This document shows, piece by piece, positions 10,752 through 23,122 of a DNA stretch of 64,000 bases (positions are counted from its first letter, which is position 1; the number at the start of each line of letters is the position of its first letter). Origin of the DNA: Prostheceraeus crozeri (taxonomy: Eukaryota; Platyhelminthes; Polycladida; Euryleptidae); NCBI GenBank assembly GCA_907163375.1, contig CAJQUW010001733.1, positions 310,001 to 374,000 on the forward strand, read 5' to 3'. Under the pieces are notes generated by a model. It was given only the letters and a program-made list of their open reading frames with translations, had not been told where the DNA came from and ran no database searches. The position numbers and the translations under genes were made by a program.

Positions 10752-10787
10752 CTCGACACGTTTCGTCTACACAGACTATGTCAAGGG
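10752..10787 (-). ncRNA. Hammerhead-like motif, left arm
   Basis: On the - strand: CCC, TTGACATA, stem II GTCT-GTGT-AGAC, GAAAC, GTGTC, GAG. It has the same order as the + copy at 11130-11165; the stem I return is weaker (GAG for GGG). Confidence 0.4.
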
Positions 10788-11129
10788 TTGCAAACTGTTA
10801 CTGTACAAGTGGGTTTATATACAAATTTGTCAGTGAAAGCAGCTTATCTGTTCAGCTCATGTCGTCTGCTTAGTTTTGGCATGTTATTCGCAATATAGCG
10901 GTATTCAACCACCCTTTTAGCGCAGTTTCCGGTATGAAGACAAGAAAAGTGCACTAAGTGAGCATGCGGTGATAACCCACAGTGTTACTGCTGTTGCTAC
11001 CAGGGTGACTGAATCCCGCTATATTGCGAATAACATGCCAAAACTAAACAGACGGCATGAGCTGAACAGATGAGCTGCTTTCACTGACAAATTTTTATAT
11101 AAACCCATTTGCACAGCAACAGTTTGTAG

Positions 11130-11165
11130 CCCTTGATATAGTCTGTGTAGACGAAACGCGTCGGG
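11130..11165 (+). ncRNA. Hammerhead-like motif, right arm
   Basis: CCC, TTGATATA, perfect stem II GTCT-GTGT-AGAC, GAAAC, GCGTC, GGG. Stem II and GAAA are canonical; the CTGATGA box is altered, so self-cleavage is doubtful. Confidence 0.45.
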
Positions 11166-11222
11166 TGAATTTATTTTATATAAAGGTAAAATTGGAAGAG
11201 ATTTCTCTTGAATTCATCTACC

Positions 11223-11524
11223 TGTTCGGAGTTCCGGTCGTTATTATGAAAAATGAAGTCTATATTTGTGATCAGCGCAACAAATTGGATCTGGCAGTGA
11301 AATGAAAACTGAATTACTGCGCTTATCTGCGATCTGTTCCGCAGGGTGGTTTCTATAAACTTCACACATGTGAGTTATCATAGTTTATGATTGAAGGATA
11401 AGATAGGTCTACTAAAATTCTCCAAGATTAATATATAGGCCTTGTGTTTATAACATTTTCAACTGTAATAACATTGCATTTCCATTTTTCAGAAGCTATA
11501 GTGAGAAGTAGGTACCAGTAGGCC
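11223..11524. other. Unassigned DNA upstream of the PHF7-like gene
   Basis: Should contain the 5' flank or upstream exons of the gene to the right. No promoter element can be identified with confidence. Confidence 0.3.
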
Positions 11525-11741
11525 TTGAACAGAGCACTACTACCTTGCGACATAAATCGCATTGAGTTAGGCCATGCACGTTGTGCACATGTGCTAATGG
11601 CTTATGATACCGTAGAGCAATGCAAATTTCAAAAACAAAAACTGTGCGACATGGTTGCAATTGCGATAAATGTCACTCGCAACTCATTTGATGGTCCTGT
11701 GGTTGTATCGAAATTTATGAAAGAGAACAACCGGCTGCATG
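11525..11741 (+). CDS. PHF7-like exon 1 (start uncertain)
   Basis: An open frame ends ...MKENNRLHG at CAT-G followed by GTAAGG. Its phase (one base over) fits the next exon exactly, giving NRLHGRACILC. In-frame ATGs lie at 11525, 11651 (GACATGG, good context) and 11717. Residues upstream of 11717 show no family similarity, so the true start is unresolved. Confidence 0.5.
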
Positions 11742-14700
11742 GTAAGGGTGTGTTCATGTGACTATGTCAAAAATTGGACTTTCAGACCGTTAGACCAAGT
11801 CAGGAGATAAAGGATTCAATAGGTTGACTTTTTTGACGAAAAGTTTGCATTCATCGGTTTTGGAGTCTTACACTCATAGAAAAATTTGAATGAGAACAAA
11901 ATCCTGTATATAAGTTCTACCCAATTCGGTAAAATGAGTAGGCTATATGCATGCTATTTGTATGGCATGAACAAGCGACTTAGTAGGCCTAAGAATAACA
12001 TGATATCGGCACTACAGGTGCCTTGTATCACACCTCAAAGCAGCTTTTCAAGTCGCCGACACATGTTCTTCAATTGTACTAGCTCTCGTATTCGATTTTC
12101 AATTGTCTGAATTGATCACTTGTAGCCCCTTACGATTGTGGGTACATCGGCCCAATTATCTTTGGATGGTTTATATATTCATTGTTTTCCTAAACGTTGA
12201 GTTTGTTTTCCAGGGAGAGCTTGTATACTGTGCAATAGTGGTGAGGATAAGGAGCAGTTTTACGGCAAATTTTATCAGCATACAAAGTTGTATGCGCACT
12301 TCAACTGTATGGTGAGTGTTGAATCATTTGCTGGCAAAGATGTGTATGGAATTCCCGATAGTGGTCTGAATTAAACTGAACATCAGGGGGCTTGGTCGGC
12401 GAGGCTTCAGCCATATGTCAGAATTCCGTGTCGGTGTCCGACCTCCATACCAGATGATTGCTAGGCCAAGCAGACTTCCAATGATGCTCTTGGGGCTCGA
12501 CCTCTGGACCGACAGATCTCAAGACCAAACACTTAGTCACTGTGCTATGGAGACTACGATTGATTAAGATGCACTTGAAACCTTGATCAAAACTCGTGCT
12601 GACTCGAAAACTCGCACTTGACATCCAGTAATCGCTTTCGGGGTCTCCAACGCGCGCACTTGAATATTTTCTGTTAATGTAGTAGTCAGATAGTTCTTAT
12701 CAACCCAGCCAGTCATGAGTATTTCATTGATACTACAGGTGTATTTGAATTCAGTTTCCGATATCGCCTTCCCTTCCAAAATCGATAGAGATCGACTTTC
12801 TATCATTTTGATAGATCGAAGCATCCGAAAATCCATAGGCGTGCAGCAATTTATTGTTATCACATGCATGAAGAATTTTAGAACAAAAAACGTTTAGATA
12901 AGTGAAGAGGCCTTGGATCATTTTTTCTAAAAATTTTGTTAATTGGAAATCGAAGTATTTCTAAAAAGCTCCTATTTTTGTTGCAACTCTTCGATCAGCT
13001 CTATGATCATCGTCAGAGGGAAGGACTTCACCGGAAGACATAATTCAAATTCTTAGTCCGACCGCATGCGGTGAAGTTAAGTGAAGAGCTTGAAAGTGCG
13101 CTAAAACTAAGCGTAGGTCGGTTGGCTTGTTTTTTCAGGGACCACAGCAACAGTGCGACAGAGCGACCGAATCCCTCATCCCCTTGTGTGGTTAGGGTTA
13201 AGTGAAAGCACTGAACCATTTGATCATTGGCTCAAGACCCGAGGACGAGCATTGCTTGTCCTTTTATTAACTGCCGAGTTGACGCAGAGTTAATCGTAAA
13301 TAGAGCGCACACAGCTCGTCCTCCACACTTTACTTTCACCTTTTCGTTTTACGTCCATTATTCATTCTTTGAGTGGACGGTCCCTTAGTGTGTATAAAAT
13401 AATTGTGTAGTATACAAGCAAAACGAGAAATTGAGATTCCCATACTGAGCCATTAGGTGAGTCATCATTTCCCTCGGTTGAGGTCAGACGATTTCGAATC
13501 TGTGATTTGCTGACGAGGCCGCCTGCTGTCTGCTATTCACCTGTTCACAAACAATAACAATCTTTCACGCCGTAGTTGTTGACGCTTGCGTCCGATCAGG
13601 AGATCGACAAGATTTCTGGCAACTTAATTGATGATGACGGGAGGACAGAATGAAAATGAAATGATCAGCTATGAAGTAGTGAACTTCGAATCACTGATAA
13701 CCTCATGTAAGTAAGCAACCCATTGCTTCATCTGCCTGGTGTTTCGACTGGTCAAGTGAATAAATTTAGTAATCAATCAATTAATTACGAGCTCATGATT
13801 AAATTTGATGAGAGGAAGCAAAAGATAAAGAACATATCGGGCTGTGCAACGATTTATGAAACGGACTGTATCTTAAATGCTGCAGTGCTTCATAACCCCG
13901 TGTTACTCTTTCAGTCAACAAGACATGAACACAACACAGATTTAGCTGTATTCATGACTAATAACTCTTTGATATTGTTTTAATAATTTGTGTAATTAAA
14001 TTATACCTATGAAAGTAATCATGAAATGACTGGTGGTTCAATCACGCATCTGCATTATTTGTTCTGAATTCAGAACTACTCGAATTCAAGCACAGTTTTA
14101 ATGTCATTGCTCCATCACGGGAGGCTTGTGGACGGTACTGCCATTGTAAGACTTACCTTGGCCTCGGAGACCACGATGTTTGTTGTCAATACGATGAGGA
14201 GACTTCGGAATGTCAGACGGAACCAGGGATGATAAAAATCATTTAATCAAGAATCAATGCAATATTTTTCTTTTAAATCATATGATAAATGTGCACCAAC
14301 TTTCTGCAGTATAGCTGTGGCAACATCAGGGAAGATAATCTTCCGGATTTTTTGACGACCATCTGGGTCTTCTCTGAGATTCGCCAGAAAATGCAATAAA
14401 AATAGGAGGGCGCAGGGGGTAAGGTAGTGGACCCCTAGGATGGAATCATCTTCATGAAGTAGCACATGGTCCCGTCTTAAGACAAAACATCTTCACGATG
14501 GGTTGCATAAGACCCCTCTGATCACAAGTCAATACAATTGATACATATTATCCATAGGTCCCCTCTGACGATCAGCGGCCCCCTCCGCCAGAAAATGCAT
14601 TAAAAATGTGAGGAGGTAGGGTATGTGGGACCCAAGATGGAATCATCTTCATGAAGTAGCACATGGTCCCGTCTTAAGACAAAACATCTTCACGATGGGT

Positions 14701-17700
14701 TGCATAAGACCCCTCTGATCACAAGTCAATACAATTGATATTATCCATAGGTCCCCTCTGACGATCAGCGGCCCCCTCCGCCAGAAAATGCATTAAAAAT
14801 GTGAGGAGGTAGGGTATGTGGGACCCCTAGGATGGAATCATCTTCATGAAGTAGCACATGGTCCCGTCTTAAGACAAAACATCTTCACGATGGGTTGCAT
14901 AAGACCCCTCTGATCACAAGTCAATACAATTGATATTATCCATAGGTCCCCTCTGACGATCAGCGGCCCCCTCCGCCAGAAAATGCATTAAAAATGTGAG
15001 GAGGTAGGGTATGTGGGACCCCTAGGATGGAATCATCTTCATGAAGTAGCACATGGTCCCGTCTTAAGACAAAACATCTTCACGATGGGTTGCATAAGAC
15101 CCCTCTGATCACAAGTCAATACAATTGATATTATCCATAGGTCCCCTCTGACGATCAGCGGCCCCCTCCGCCAGAAAATGCATTAAAAATGTGAGGAGGT
15201 AGGGTATGTGGGACCCCTAGGATGGAATCATCTTCATGAAGTAGCACATGGTCCCGTCTTAAGACAATGCATCTTCATGATGGGTTACATAAGACCCCTC
15301 TGATCACAAGTCAATACAATTGATATTATCCATAGGTCCCCTCTGACGATCAGCGGCCCCCTCCGCCAGAAAATGCATTAAAAATGTGAGGAGGTAGGGT
15401 ATGTGGGACCCAAGATGGAATCATCTTCATGAAGTAGCACATGGTCCCGTCTTAAGACAAAACATCTTCATGATGGGTTACATAAGACCCCTCTGATCAC
15501 AAGTCAATACAATTGATATTATCCATAGGTCCCCTCTGACGATCAGCGGCCCCCTCCGCCAGAAAATGCATTAAAAATGTGAGGAGGTAGGGTATGTGGG
15601 ACCCAAGATGGAATCATCTTCATGAAGTAGCACATGGTCCCGTCTTAAGACAAAACATCTTCATGATGGGTTACATAAGACCCCTCTGATCACAAGTCAA
15701 TACAATTGATATTATCCATAGGTCCCTTCTGACTATCAGCGGGTCCCCCTGTGATGATAAGTGATCCCTCTGACTATCAGCGGGTCCCCCTGTGATGATA
15801 AGTGATCCCTCTGACGATCAGCGGCCCCCTCCGCCAGAAAATGCATTAAAAATGTGAGGAGGTAGGGTATGTGGGACCCAAGATGGAATCATCTTCATGA
15901 AGTAGCACATGGTCCCGTCTTAAGACAAAACATCTTCATGATGCGTTGCATAAGACCCCTCTGATCACAAGTCAATACAATTGATACATATTATCCATAG
16001 GTCCCTTTTGACTATCAGCGGGTCCCCCTGTGATGATAAGTGACCCCTCTGACGATCAATGGTCCTTTATTTATGCTGTATACCTGCTACGTGATTTATA
16101 TTTCATTGTTACGTTTTTTGGCTCGTTCGTTGTTCCCCTCTCCTATACCGGACATGCTATATAGCCGATCGCCATAAAATTTCATAGCAAATTACTCGAC
16201 TATTTTCTCCTGTTAAATGAAGTTTTTTAATTGGAACGGTAGTTTCGGAATAACAGAGGACTACGTACCAATTACAGACGTCACGATCGATTTATGTATA
16301 CATTCTAGGAGAATGATGTCTGACGTGGGGTTACTTGAAATTACAGGCCGATTAGAGCTTGCTTGTAGAAATTCTACATACCGGTACAGTGCATTCAAAA
16401 ATTCCCTAATTCTGGAACTACCCCTCCAATTTAAACAGAATGGATTGTAATGGATCAACATTCTACTAGTTATACTCCCAAAAGGCTGTAGGTTTCGACT
16501 GCAGCGCTTTATAAAAAGTAATTCTACTACTTACCTGCGGCGCTTATAAAACATCAAAATTCTACTAGTTACACTCTCAAAAGGTTGGAGTGTTTGTCTG
16601 CGGTACTTTGCCTCAATGTGGTTGAGATCTAATTAATTATTATCTGTGGCCTTCATAGATAAGTTATCAATGCTTTTTTTAGTAGCAGCATCAGATATGT
16701 AGTGTGTAGGCGCATAAAGATTCATAACTATTTAAAATTGATACTTGGATTACTTGTAATCATCCAATTTCAAAACTGAAAATGCCCCCGCCCTCACAGA
16801 AGAGATCTTCCGGATTTTTTGTGACACCGCATTCTCATCCCTGCAACATCAGGTCATCTGCTGCTTCATTTTTCACTACTGAAAATCTTCCATACATCTT
16901 TATTCAAACTAATAAATAAGTGTGCCTGATATATTTTTTATATTATTATTTATCTCTATTTGGGGACAATAAGATGTCAGCAGAAGACACCAGAGCCAGT
17001 GAGAGATGCGTGCGTGCTGTGATATCACTTCGCACACACCAAAACACACATCGATGTCTTGGCTTCGATTCAATGTATGCACTATATAGTGAGCAATGCC
17101 GAGGAGAGGATGTGAAATCATCGAGTGAACTAATTTTCGTACGCCTGCTACTTTCTTTAATAATGATCGGAAGGGCCAACATTATGGAGAAAACTTGTGC
17201 GCAATGATCTGAATTCTTCGAATCTGAGGAATTTTAGCAATCGAAGCACTTTGCTGGAACTCACATTAATCCGACTCTTTTTCCTATCCCTGTAAGGTAT
17301 CAGGAATTCCTTTTTGCCCACTTAGTAAGTTCCTCGATGTGCCGTGAATTTCGGATTAATCACACTTCTAGCAAACCGAAGCAGATAAACAAAATATTTA
17401 ATTCTGTTGACACACTAGTACGAATGCTCATTCATGCATTGTGTGCCATGTCACTTTCAGCTGTTTTCCTCGGGTCTGAACCAGGCATCGGATGCTGACG
17501 ATGAGATCGAAGAACATGTCGGTGGATTTGAGCCCGTTGCAGTAGTGAAAGAGGCCAAGCGAGCTAATAAGCTGTCATGTTATCACTGTCATCTTCGTGG
17601 TGCGTCTGTCGGCTGTGTAACTCAAGGATGTCGACGTGGCTTTCATTTTCCCTGTGCGGTCAAGGCCGGTGCCACTCTCCAGTATTACAACAACTTCTCC

Positions 17701-20700
17701 ACCTATTGTGCAGTCCACAAACCCAAACAGAACTTCGAGCCGTGGTTGACCGATATCAGTGTGCAAAATAATCCTCCTCAATGCGCTGTCTGTCTTGAAG
17801 ATGTGAGTGTTAAGTGTTCCGTCATTCGTGTTGGATAATTTCAGTACCAAATCGCCATTCTTGTAACCTATTTCTCAATGATATCTCCTCCGAGCACCCT
17901 AAGTGGTTGTCAGAGAGGTCGTTCAACAATGATGAGTCTATCTCAGCAGGAGGGTTCGTTCAATGATCAGTTTATCTCTTTTCAAAGTGAGAGAAGTCTT
18001 TATTGACCATCATCAGGTGTATGCACAGGCATGGAAAGCTATCGATGACGAAAATTAATGGGACACTCATCTAGACTAAATGGGAATATTCCTTGGCTAT
18101 TCATTTTATTTTTAGAGATTGGAAAGAGCCAAGTAAATTGTTAGAATTTCTCAATAATTGCTAATTTCCGCAATATATTTCTCTTACAATAATGATGGAA
18201 GAAATATAATGAAGTAGGAGAAATATATTGCAGTAATTATCAGTTACTGAGAAATTCTAACAATTTACTTGGCTCTTTCCAATCTCTAAAAATCTAGACT
18301 AAAAATGCTTTTGATATCGTTAAGGTGGAAATCGAATGACGTGACTCGAGTCACACGGCTGTGGTGACGTCATTCGAATTTGACCTTTAGATTTAGGTTT
18401 GAAATTATCAATATTACTTTTGATTCTATCAATGCGCTCGTGAGAGTAATTATTGGCTGTAGGAGTACCTTTGGCCCCTTAGCTGCGGATGCGGGAGGTC
18501 ACCGCCGGATAGATATCTGTGTGCGGTTCAGCTGTTCACGCTCTATGATGATTGTGACGCTGCTTGTATGATAGGCTAGTTTACTATTGTTGCACGTGTG
18601 CGGCTGATAAATGTTGTTTGCGTCTCTTGTGCGGTTAATTGTGATGAGAAGAATTGCTCTCATATCGCTTGGGAGATTTCTCGAGCTGTACTCAATCAGG
18701 GACCTCAATGCATCGTCAGTGTCAGCCATCACCTCAGATGCATCAGATTCCTCGGTGATGAAGTGTTGGTTGATCAACTATTCCCTTTAATCCACAGCAA
18801 TGTTTGATGATGCTATGGACGTCATCTTTCTTATCTCTATGCATTCCGTCCGCGTCGAATGACAAGCGCTCGCGTGTGAAAGGAGCAAATTGCATAGAAA
18901 TATCAATGACTCTTCAGCAGAATGTTAAAGAGAATGCAAGAAAATTTGGACCATAGTTCTTATCTTCTAAACCTCTATTTCATTATTGATATGTCGTTTT
19001 GACTTCCTTATGGCTTGAAAAGGTAATCTGAAACATGCGAAACTAGCGACTAATAAGAAGGACAATTTTTATGACCTAAAATATTTTGAAACATGACTTT
19101 AAACATGAGTAAATATGCTCTTGAATTCCCAACAAAACCAAGAATCAGCAAAATGATACTGCACGAATACTGCATCGTGTATTAAAGAATAACTATTTAT
19201 TTTGGCTGTTGTACATTATGAAGTCTCTTTCTATGCTGCCGAAACTTGTTTTTTTGCAAATAGCTTTCAATGATTGCTCAACCGATGAAGTTGTTGGTTG
19301 AAAGTTCCGCAGAGGACAGAAGGATGAACCAGGGTGTCCGCGCTCCTTGGAAAATACCTGGAAAATGAATTTTATCCTAGAAAACTCCTGGAAAATCTGG
19401 AAATTTTGAGACTAACTGCAAGTTGCTGCAACCATACTTACTCTGTGCTTGAAGTGTTTTCTATTTTTCCTGATTTTATTCTTCATATCTCTACTTATTT
19501 GTTACAATTATAGCCTTCATTCTCATTTTTTTGTTTTTAGAATATTTCAGTGACTGGAATCTCCTATCATAACGTATACAACATGAATGAGACTGAACTG
19601 CGTGTTATGGTAAACTATGAACTGTTGTCGAACTCCTAGTAGTTGTACAGTGTGGTGAATTAGCAGCTGTGAATTCCCTCACAAACGCTGCGCGGTATGT
19701 TTAACTAGAAGTTGTAATTCCCTCATTAACGTCGTATGGTATGGGGGAACTAGGAGCCGTATCCAAACTCCTTTATTAACGTCGTGTGGAATGGTGGACC
19801 TGAGTTGTAAAATTCCCCTCATTAACAACTCGTGTGGAATGGTGGACTCTGAGTTGTAAATTCCCTCATTAACGTCGTGTGGAATGGTGGACTCTGAGTT
19901 GTAAATTCCCTCATTAACGTCGTGTGGAATGGTGGACTCTGAGTTGTAAATTCCCTCATTAACGCTGCGCGGTATGTTGAACTAGAAGTTGTAAATTTCC
20001 TCATTAACGTCGTGTGGTATGGGGAACTAGGAGCCGTAAACTCCTTTATTAACGTCGTGTGGAATGGTGGACTCTGAGTTGTAAATTCCCTCATTAACGT
20101 CGTGTGGTATGGGGAACTAGGAGCCGTAAACTCCTTTATTAACGTCGTGTGGAATGGTGGACTCTGAGTTGTAAATTCCCTCATTAACGTCGTATGGTAT
20201 GGGGAACTAGGAGCCGTAAACTCCTTTATTAACGTCGTGTGGAATGGTGGACTCTGAGTTGTAAACTCCTTTATTAACGTCGTATGGTATGGAGAACTAG
20301 GAGCCGTAAACTCCTTTATTAACGTCGTGTGGAATGGTGGACTCTGAGCAGGGTTGTCCCAGCCCGGGTAAAATGAAAAAAACCCGACGGGCGGGATTTA
20401 TGGGTTTTATGGGATTAATCATTTTTCTGCTCCCAATCATGATTTCTGTACCTCTATCCTCGACGAAGTCATGAAGTATGCTACTATGCTCTATGGACGT
20501 TATGGTGATGAAGAGCTCTCATTTATTAGACTTTGGACTTTAGACTTTGAACCCACTGGTACCACGACGAAGTCTGCTGAATTTTGAGCTGAATTAGCTC
20601 AAAAGTCGATCGAAAAGGCAGAAAGTCTGTATGGATGTTGCATCACTGGTTTTGTTTCAGATAGTGAGGCAAAAATGATTATAGTTAGAGAAAAACTCTC

Positions 20701-22594
20701 TGAGTGGCGCGACGGTCTAATGGTTGTAGGATGTGCTGCACATGCATTGAACAACGTTGAGAAAAAGGCAACACCACCAGCAGTGATGAAGCATATCTCA
20801 AGTGTTGCTCGATATTTCCGAGAACACCACAAACCTGCGGCCTTTCTGAAAAAGCTTGGAGGACGTATCCCCCAGCTGCCGAATGAAACTGGATGGATGA
20901 GTCAGCGGTCCACTCTTGAAACGTTTATTCACAACTACCCTCTCTACGGGAAAATTGTCGATGGAGAATGCGATGATGATTGAGTCGCCTTGCCAGCATT
21001 CCCGACAACATTCGAAATATCATCAATAATAGAGTGTGACTCGTGAGTGAAGCTCAGTCACTGCTTCAACAGGGCTCCAGCATGTTGGGATAGTCCCTTG
21101 AACACGTTTCAGAGTGACAATGAGCAATCTCCCTCAGACTTGCGTCGTGGATGGCTCCTCCTTTTGGAAGAACCAAAACATCGCAGAGAACGTCCGGAAG
21201 ACTATTCAAAAGATGTTTGAAGAACAAAACATCACTTTGTGGCATCTTCTTGCTTACATTTTCGTACAACCAAAGCGATAATGAACGACCAGATCTGCCT
21301 GCCGAACTCTTGACCAGAGCTTATAGTGAGGTTGAAGAATTGATGGGTGGACGGGAATGTTGGCAGCAATGGAGATTGGAAGATGAGAAGGTTTCCCCCT
21401 AAATTTGTGTTTGGATAAAACCGTTCGAGGGAACAAATGTCGGCCAGCAAATATTGGGCGTTCGTGTCTAAAAGTTACAAAATCAAAAATGGCAAGAACT
21501 TTTGCTATACTCATGTCCAAGATATTTCTAATCCCTCCATCATCTGCAGGTATTGAACGGATTTTCTCCTGCGCGGGAACTCGTACATTCCACTCTTCGT
21601 AATCGTCTACACGTCAACAAGGTTGGTCGCTTGGTCCAGGTGTCCAGAATTGCTTGCTATGGGCAAAAGGATGCCGGCAAGCTGGTTCCCATCCTTGAGC
21701 ATTTCAATGTGGAAGAAGACAGTTTCTGATGGAGAATTAAAAAAAAAAAAAGAAAAAAAAAAAAAAAAAAAAACAACAAAACAAAAATAAAAAAAAAAAA
21801 GAAAAAAAAAAAAAACAAATAAAAAAAATAATAAAACAAAAAAAAAATAAAAAAAAAACAAAAAAAAAAAACAAAAAAAAAAAAAAAAAAAATAAAATTA
21901 AAAAAAAAAAAAACAAAAAAAAAAAAAAAAAAAATAAAAAAAAAAAAAAATACAAAAAAAAAAAAATATATTAGAATAAAATAGCAAAAAAAAACAAGAA
22001 CAAAAAAAAAAAAAAAAAAAAAAAAGAAATAAATACAAAAACTGAAAAATAAGAAAAAAATAAAAATACAACTAAATAATTAAAAAAAAAAGTAAACAAA
22101 AAATAAATGATCAAAAATAAAGCAATAAACAAAAACAAAGATCTAACAAAGTTCAGTAAACAGAAAAATAAACAAAAATATAAAAAAAAAAAAAAAAAAA
22201 GAATGAAATAATTCAAAAGTACCCAACAAAGTCATAAAAAAAAAAAAAAAAAAATAAACAAATATTAATAAAATTAAAAAAAAATAATCAAAAAAAAAAG
22301 AAGAAAATAAAACAAAAAAAAAATACAGAAAAAATAAAAAAACAAAAAGAATAAAAAAAAAAAAAAAATGAAAGTAAATAAAAAAGATTAAAAAAAAAAA
22401 TAAAAACAAAAACAGAAAAATAAAAAAAAAAAAAATGAAAAAAATAAAAAATTATAAAAAAAAAAAGCTCAAAAAAAAAAGTAAAAAAAAGCCAAAAAAA
22501 AAAAATTATAACATTAAAAAAATTCAATATAAAAAATACAAAGAGGTGACAACAAAAAATAAAAGAAAAAGAACGATCATGAGAAAAAATAAAG

Positions 22595-22625
<31 letters not shown>

Positions 22626-23090
22626 AAAAAATTAACAAAAAACAAAAAAAAAAAAACAAATCTTAAAAAAAAAATTGAAAAAAAGAAATAAAAAAACACG
22701 CAATAACATAAAACAAATAAAAAAAATAGAAAAAAAAAATAAAAAAATATAAAACATCTGAAAAAAAAAAGAAAAAACAAGATATAAACACATAAACAAA
22801 GAAAAAAGAATAAATAAAAAAAAATTAAGAAAAAATTAGAAACCATCAAAAAAATATAAAAAAAAAAAAAACAAAAAAAAATAAAACATAATAACACAAA
22901 AAAAAAAAAAAAAAAGATCTAATAAAAATTAAAAAAAAAATAAAAACAAATTAAAAAAATAAAAAAGAAAAAAAAATGCAACAAAAAAATAAAATAAAAA
23001 AGACAAAAAATAATTATATAAAACCAAAAAAACACTAAAAAAAATAAAAAAAACAAAAAAAAAAAAAAAAAACCAATAAAAATAAAAAAA

Positions 23091-23122
<32 letters not shown>

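Larger units (their letters stand above)
10694..11222. mobile_element. Large inverted repeat, Penelope-terminal type (fossil)
   Basis: Arms of about 215 bp (10694-10910 and 11005-11222) flank a ~95-bp centre. Both arms carry GTCTGTGTAGACGAAACG, a sequence type found at Penelope-like ends. The arrangement mirrors the element at 8962-9907, but no protein part remains, so the family is inferred. No clear target duplication was found. Confidence 0.65.

Noticed and set aside
14230-16060. Possible CRISPR-like array
   Set aside because: The whole unit repeats, without unique spacers; this is a eukaryotic satellite.
19822-20184. - strand frame with 15-residue REFTTQSPPFHTTL-type repeats, also at 26134-26502
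   Set aside because: The 45-bp minisatellite is a multiple of three, so open frames arise automatically. No start context, no flanking coding sequence, and the array is split by a hAT.
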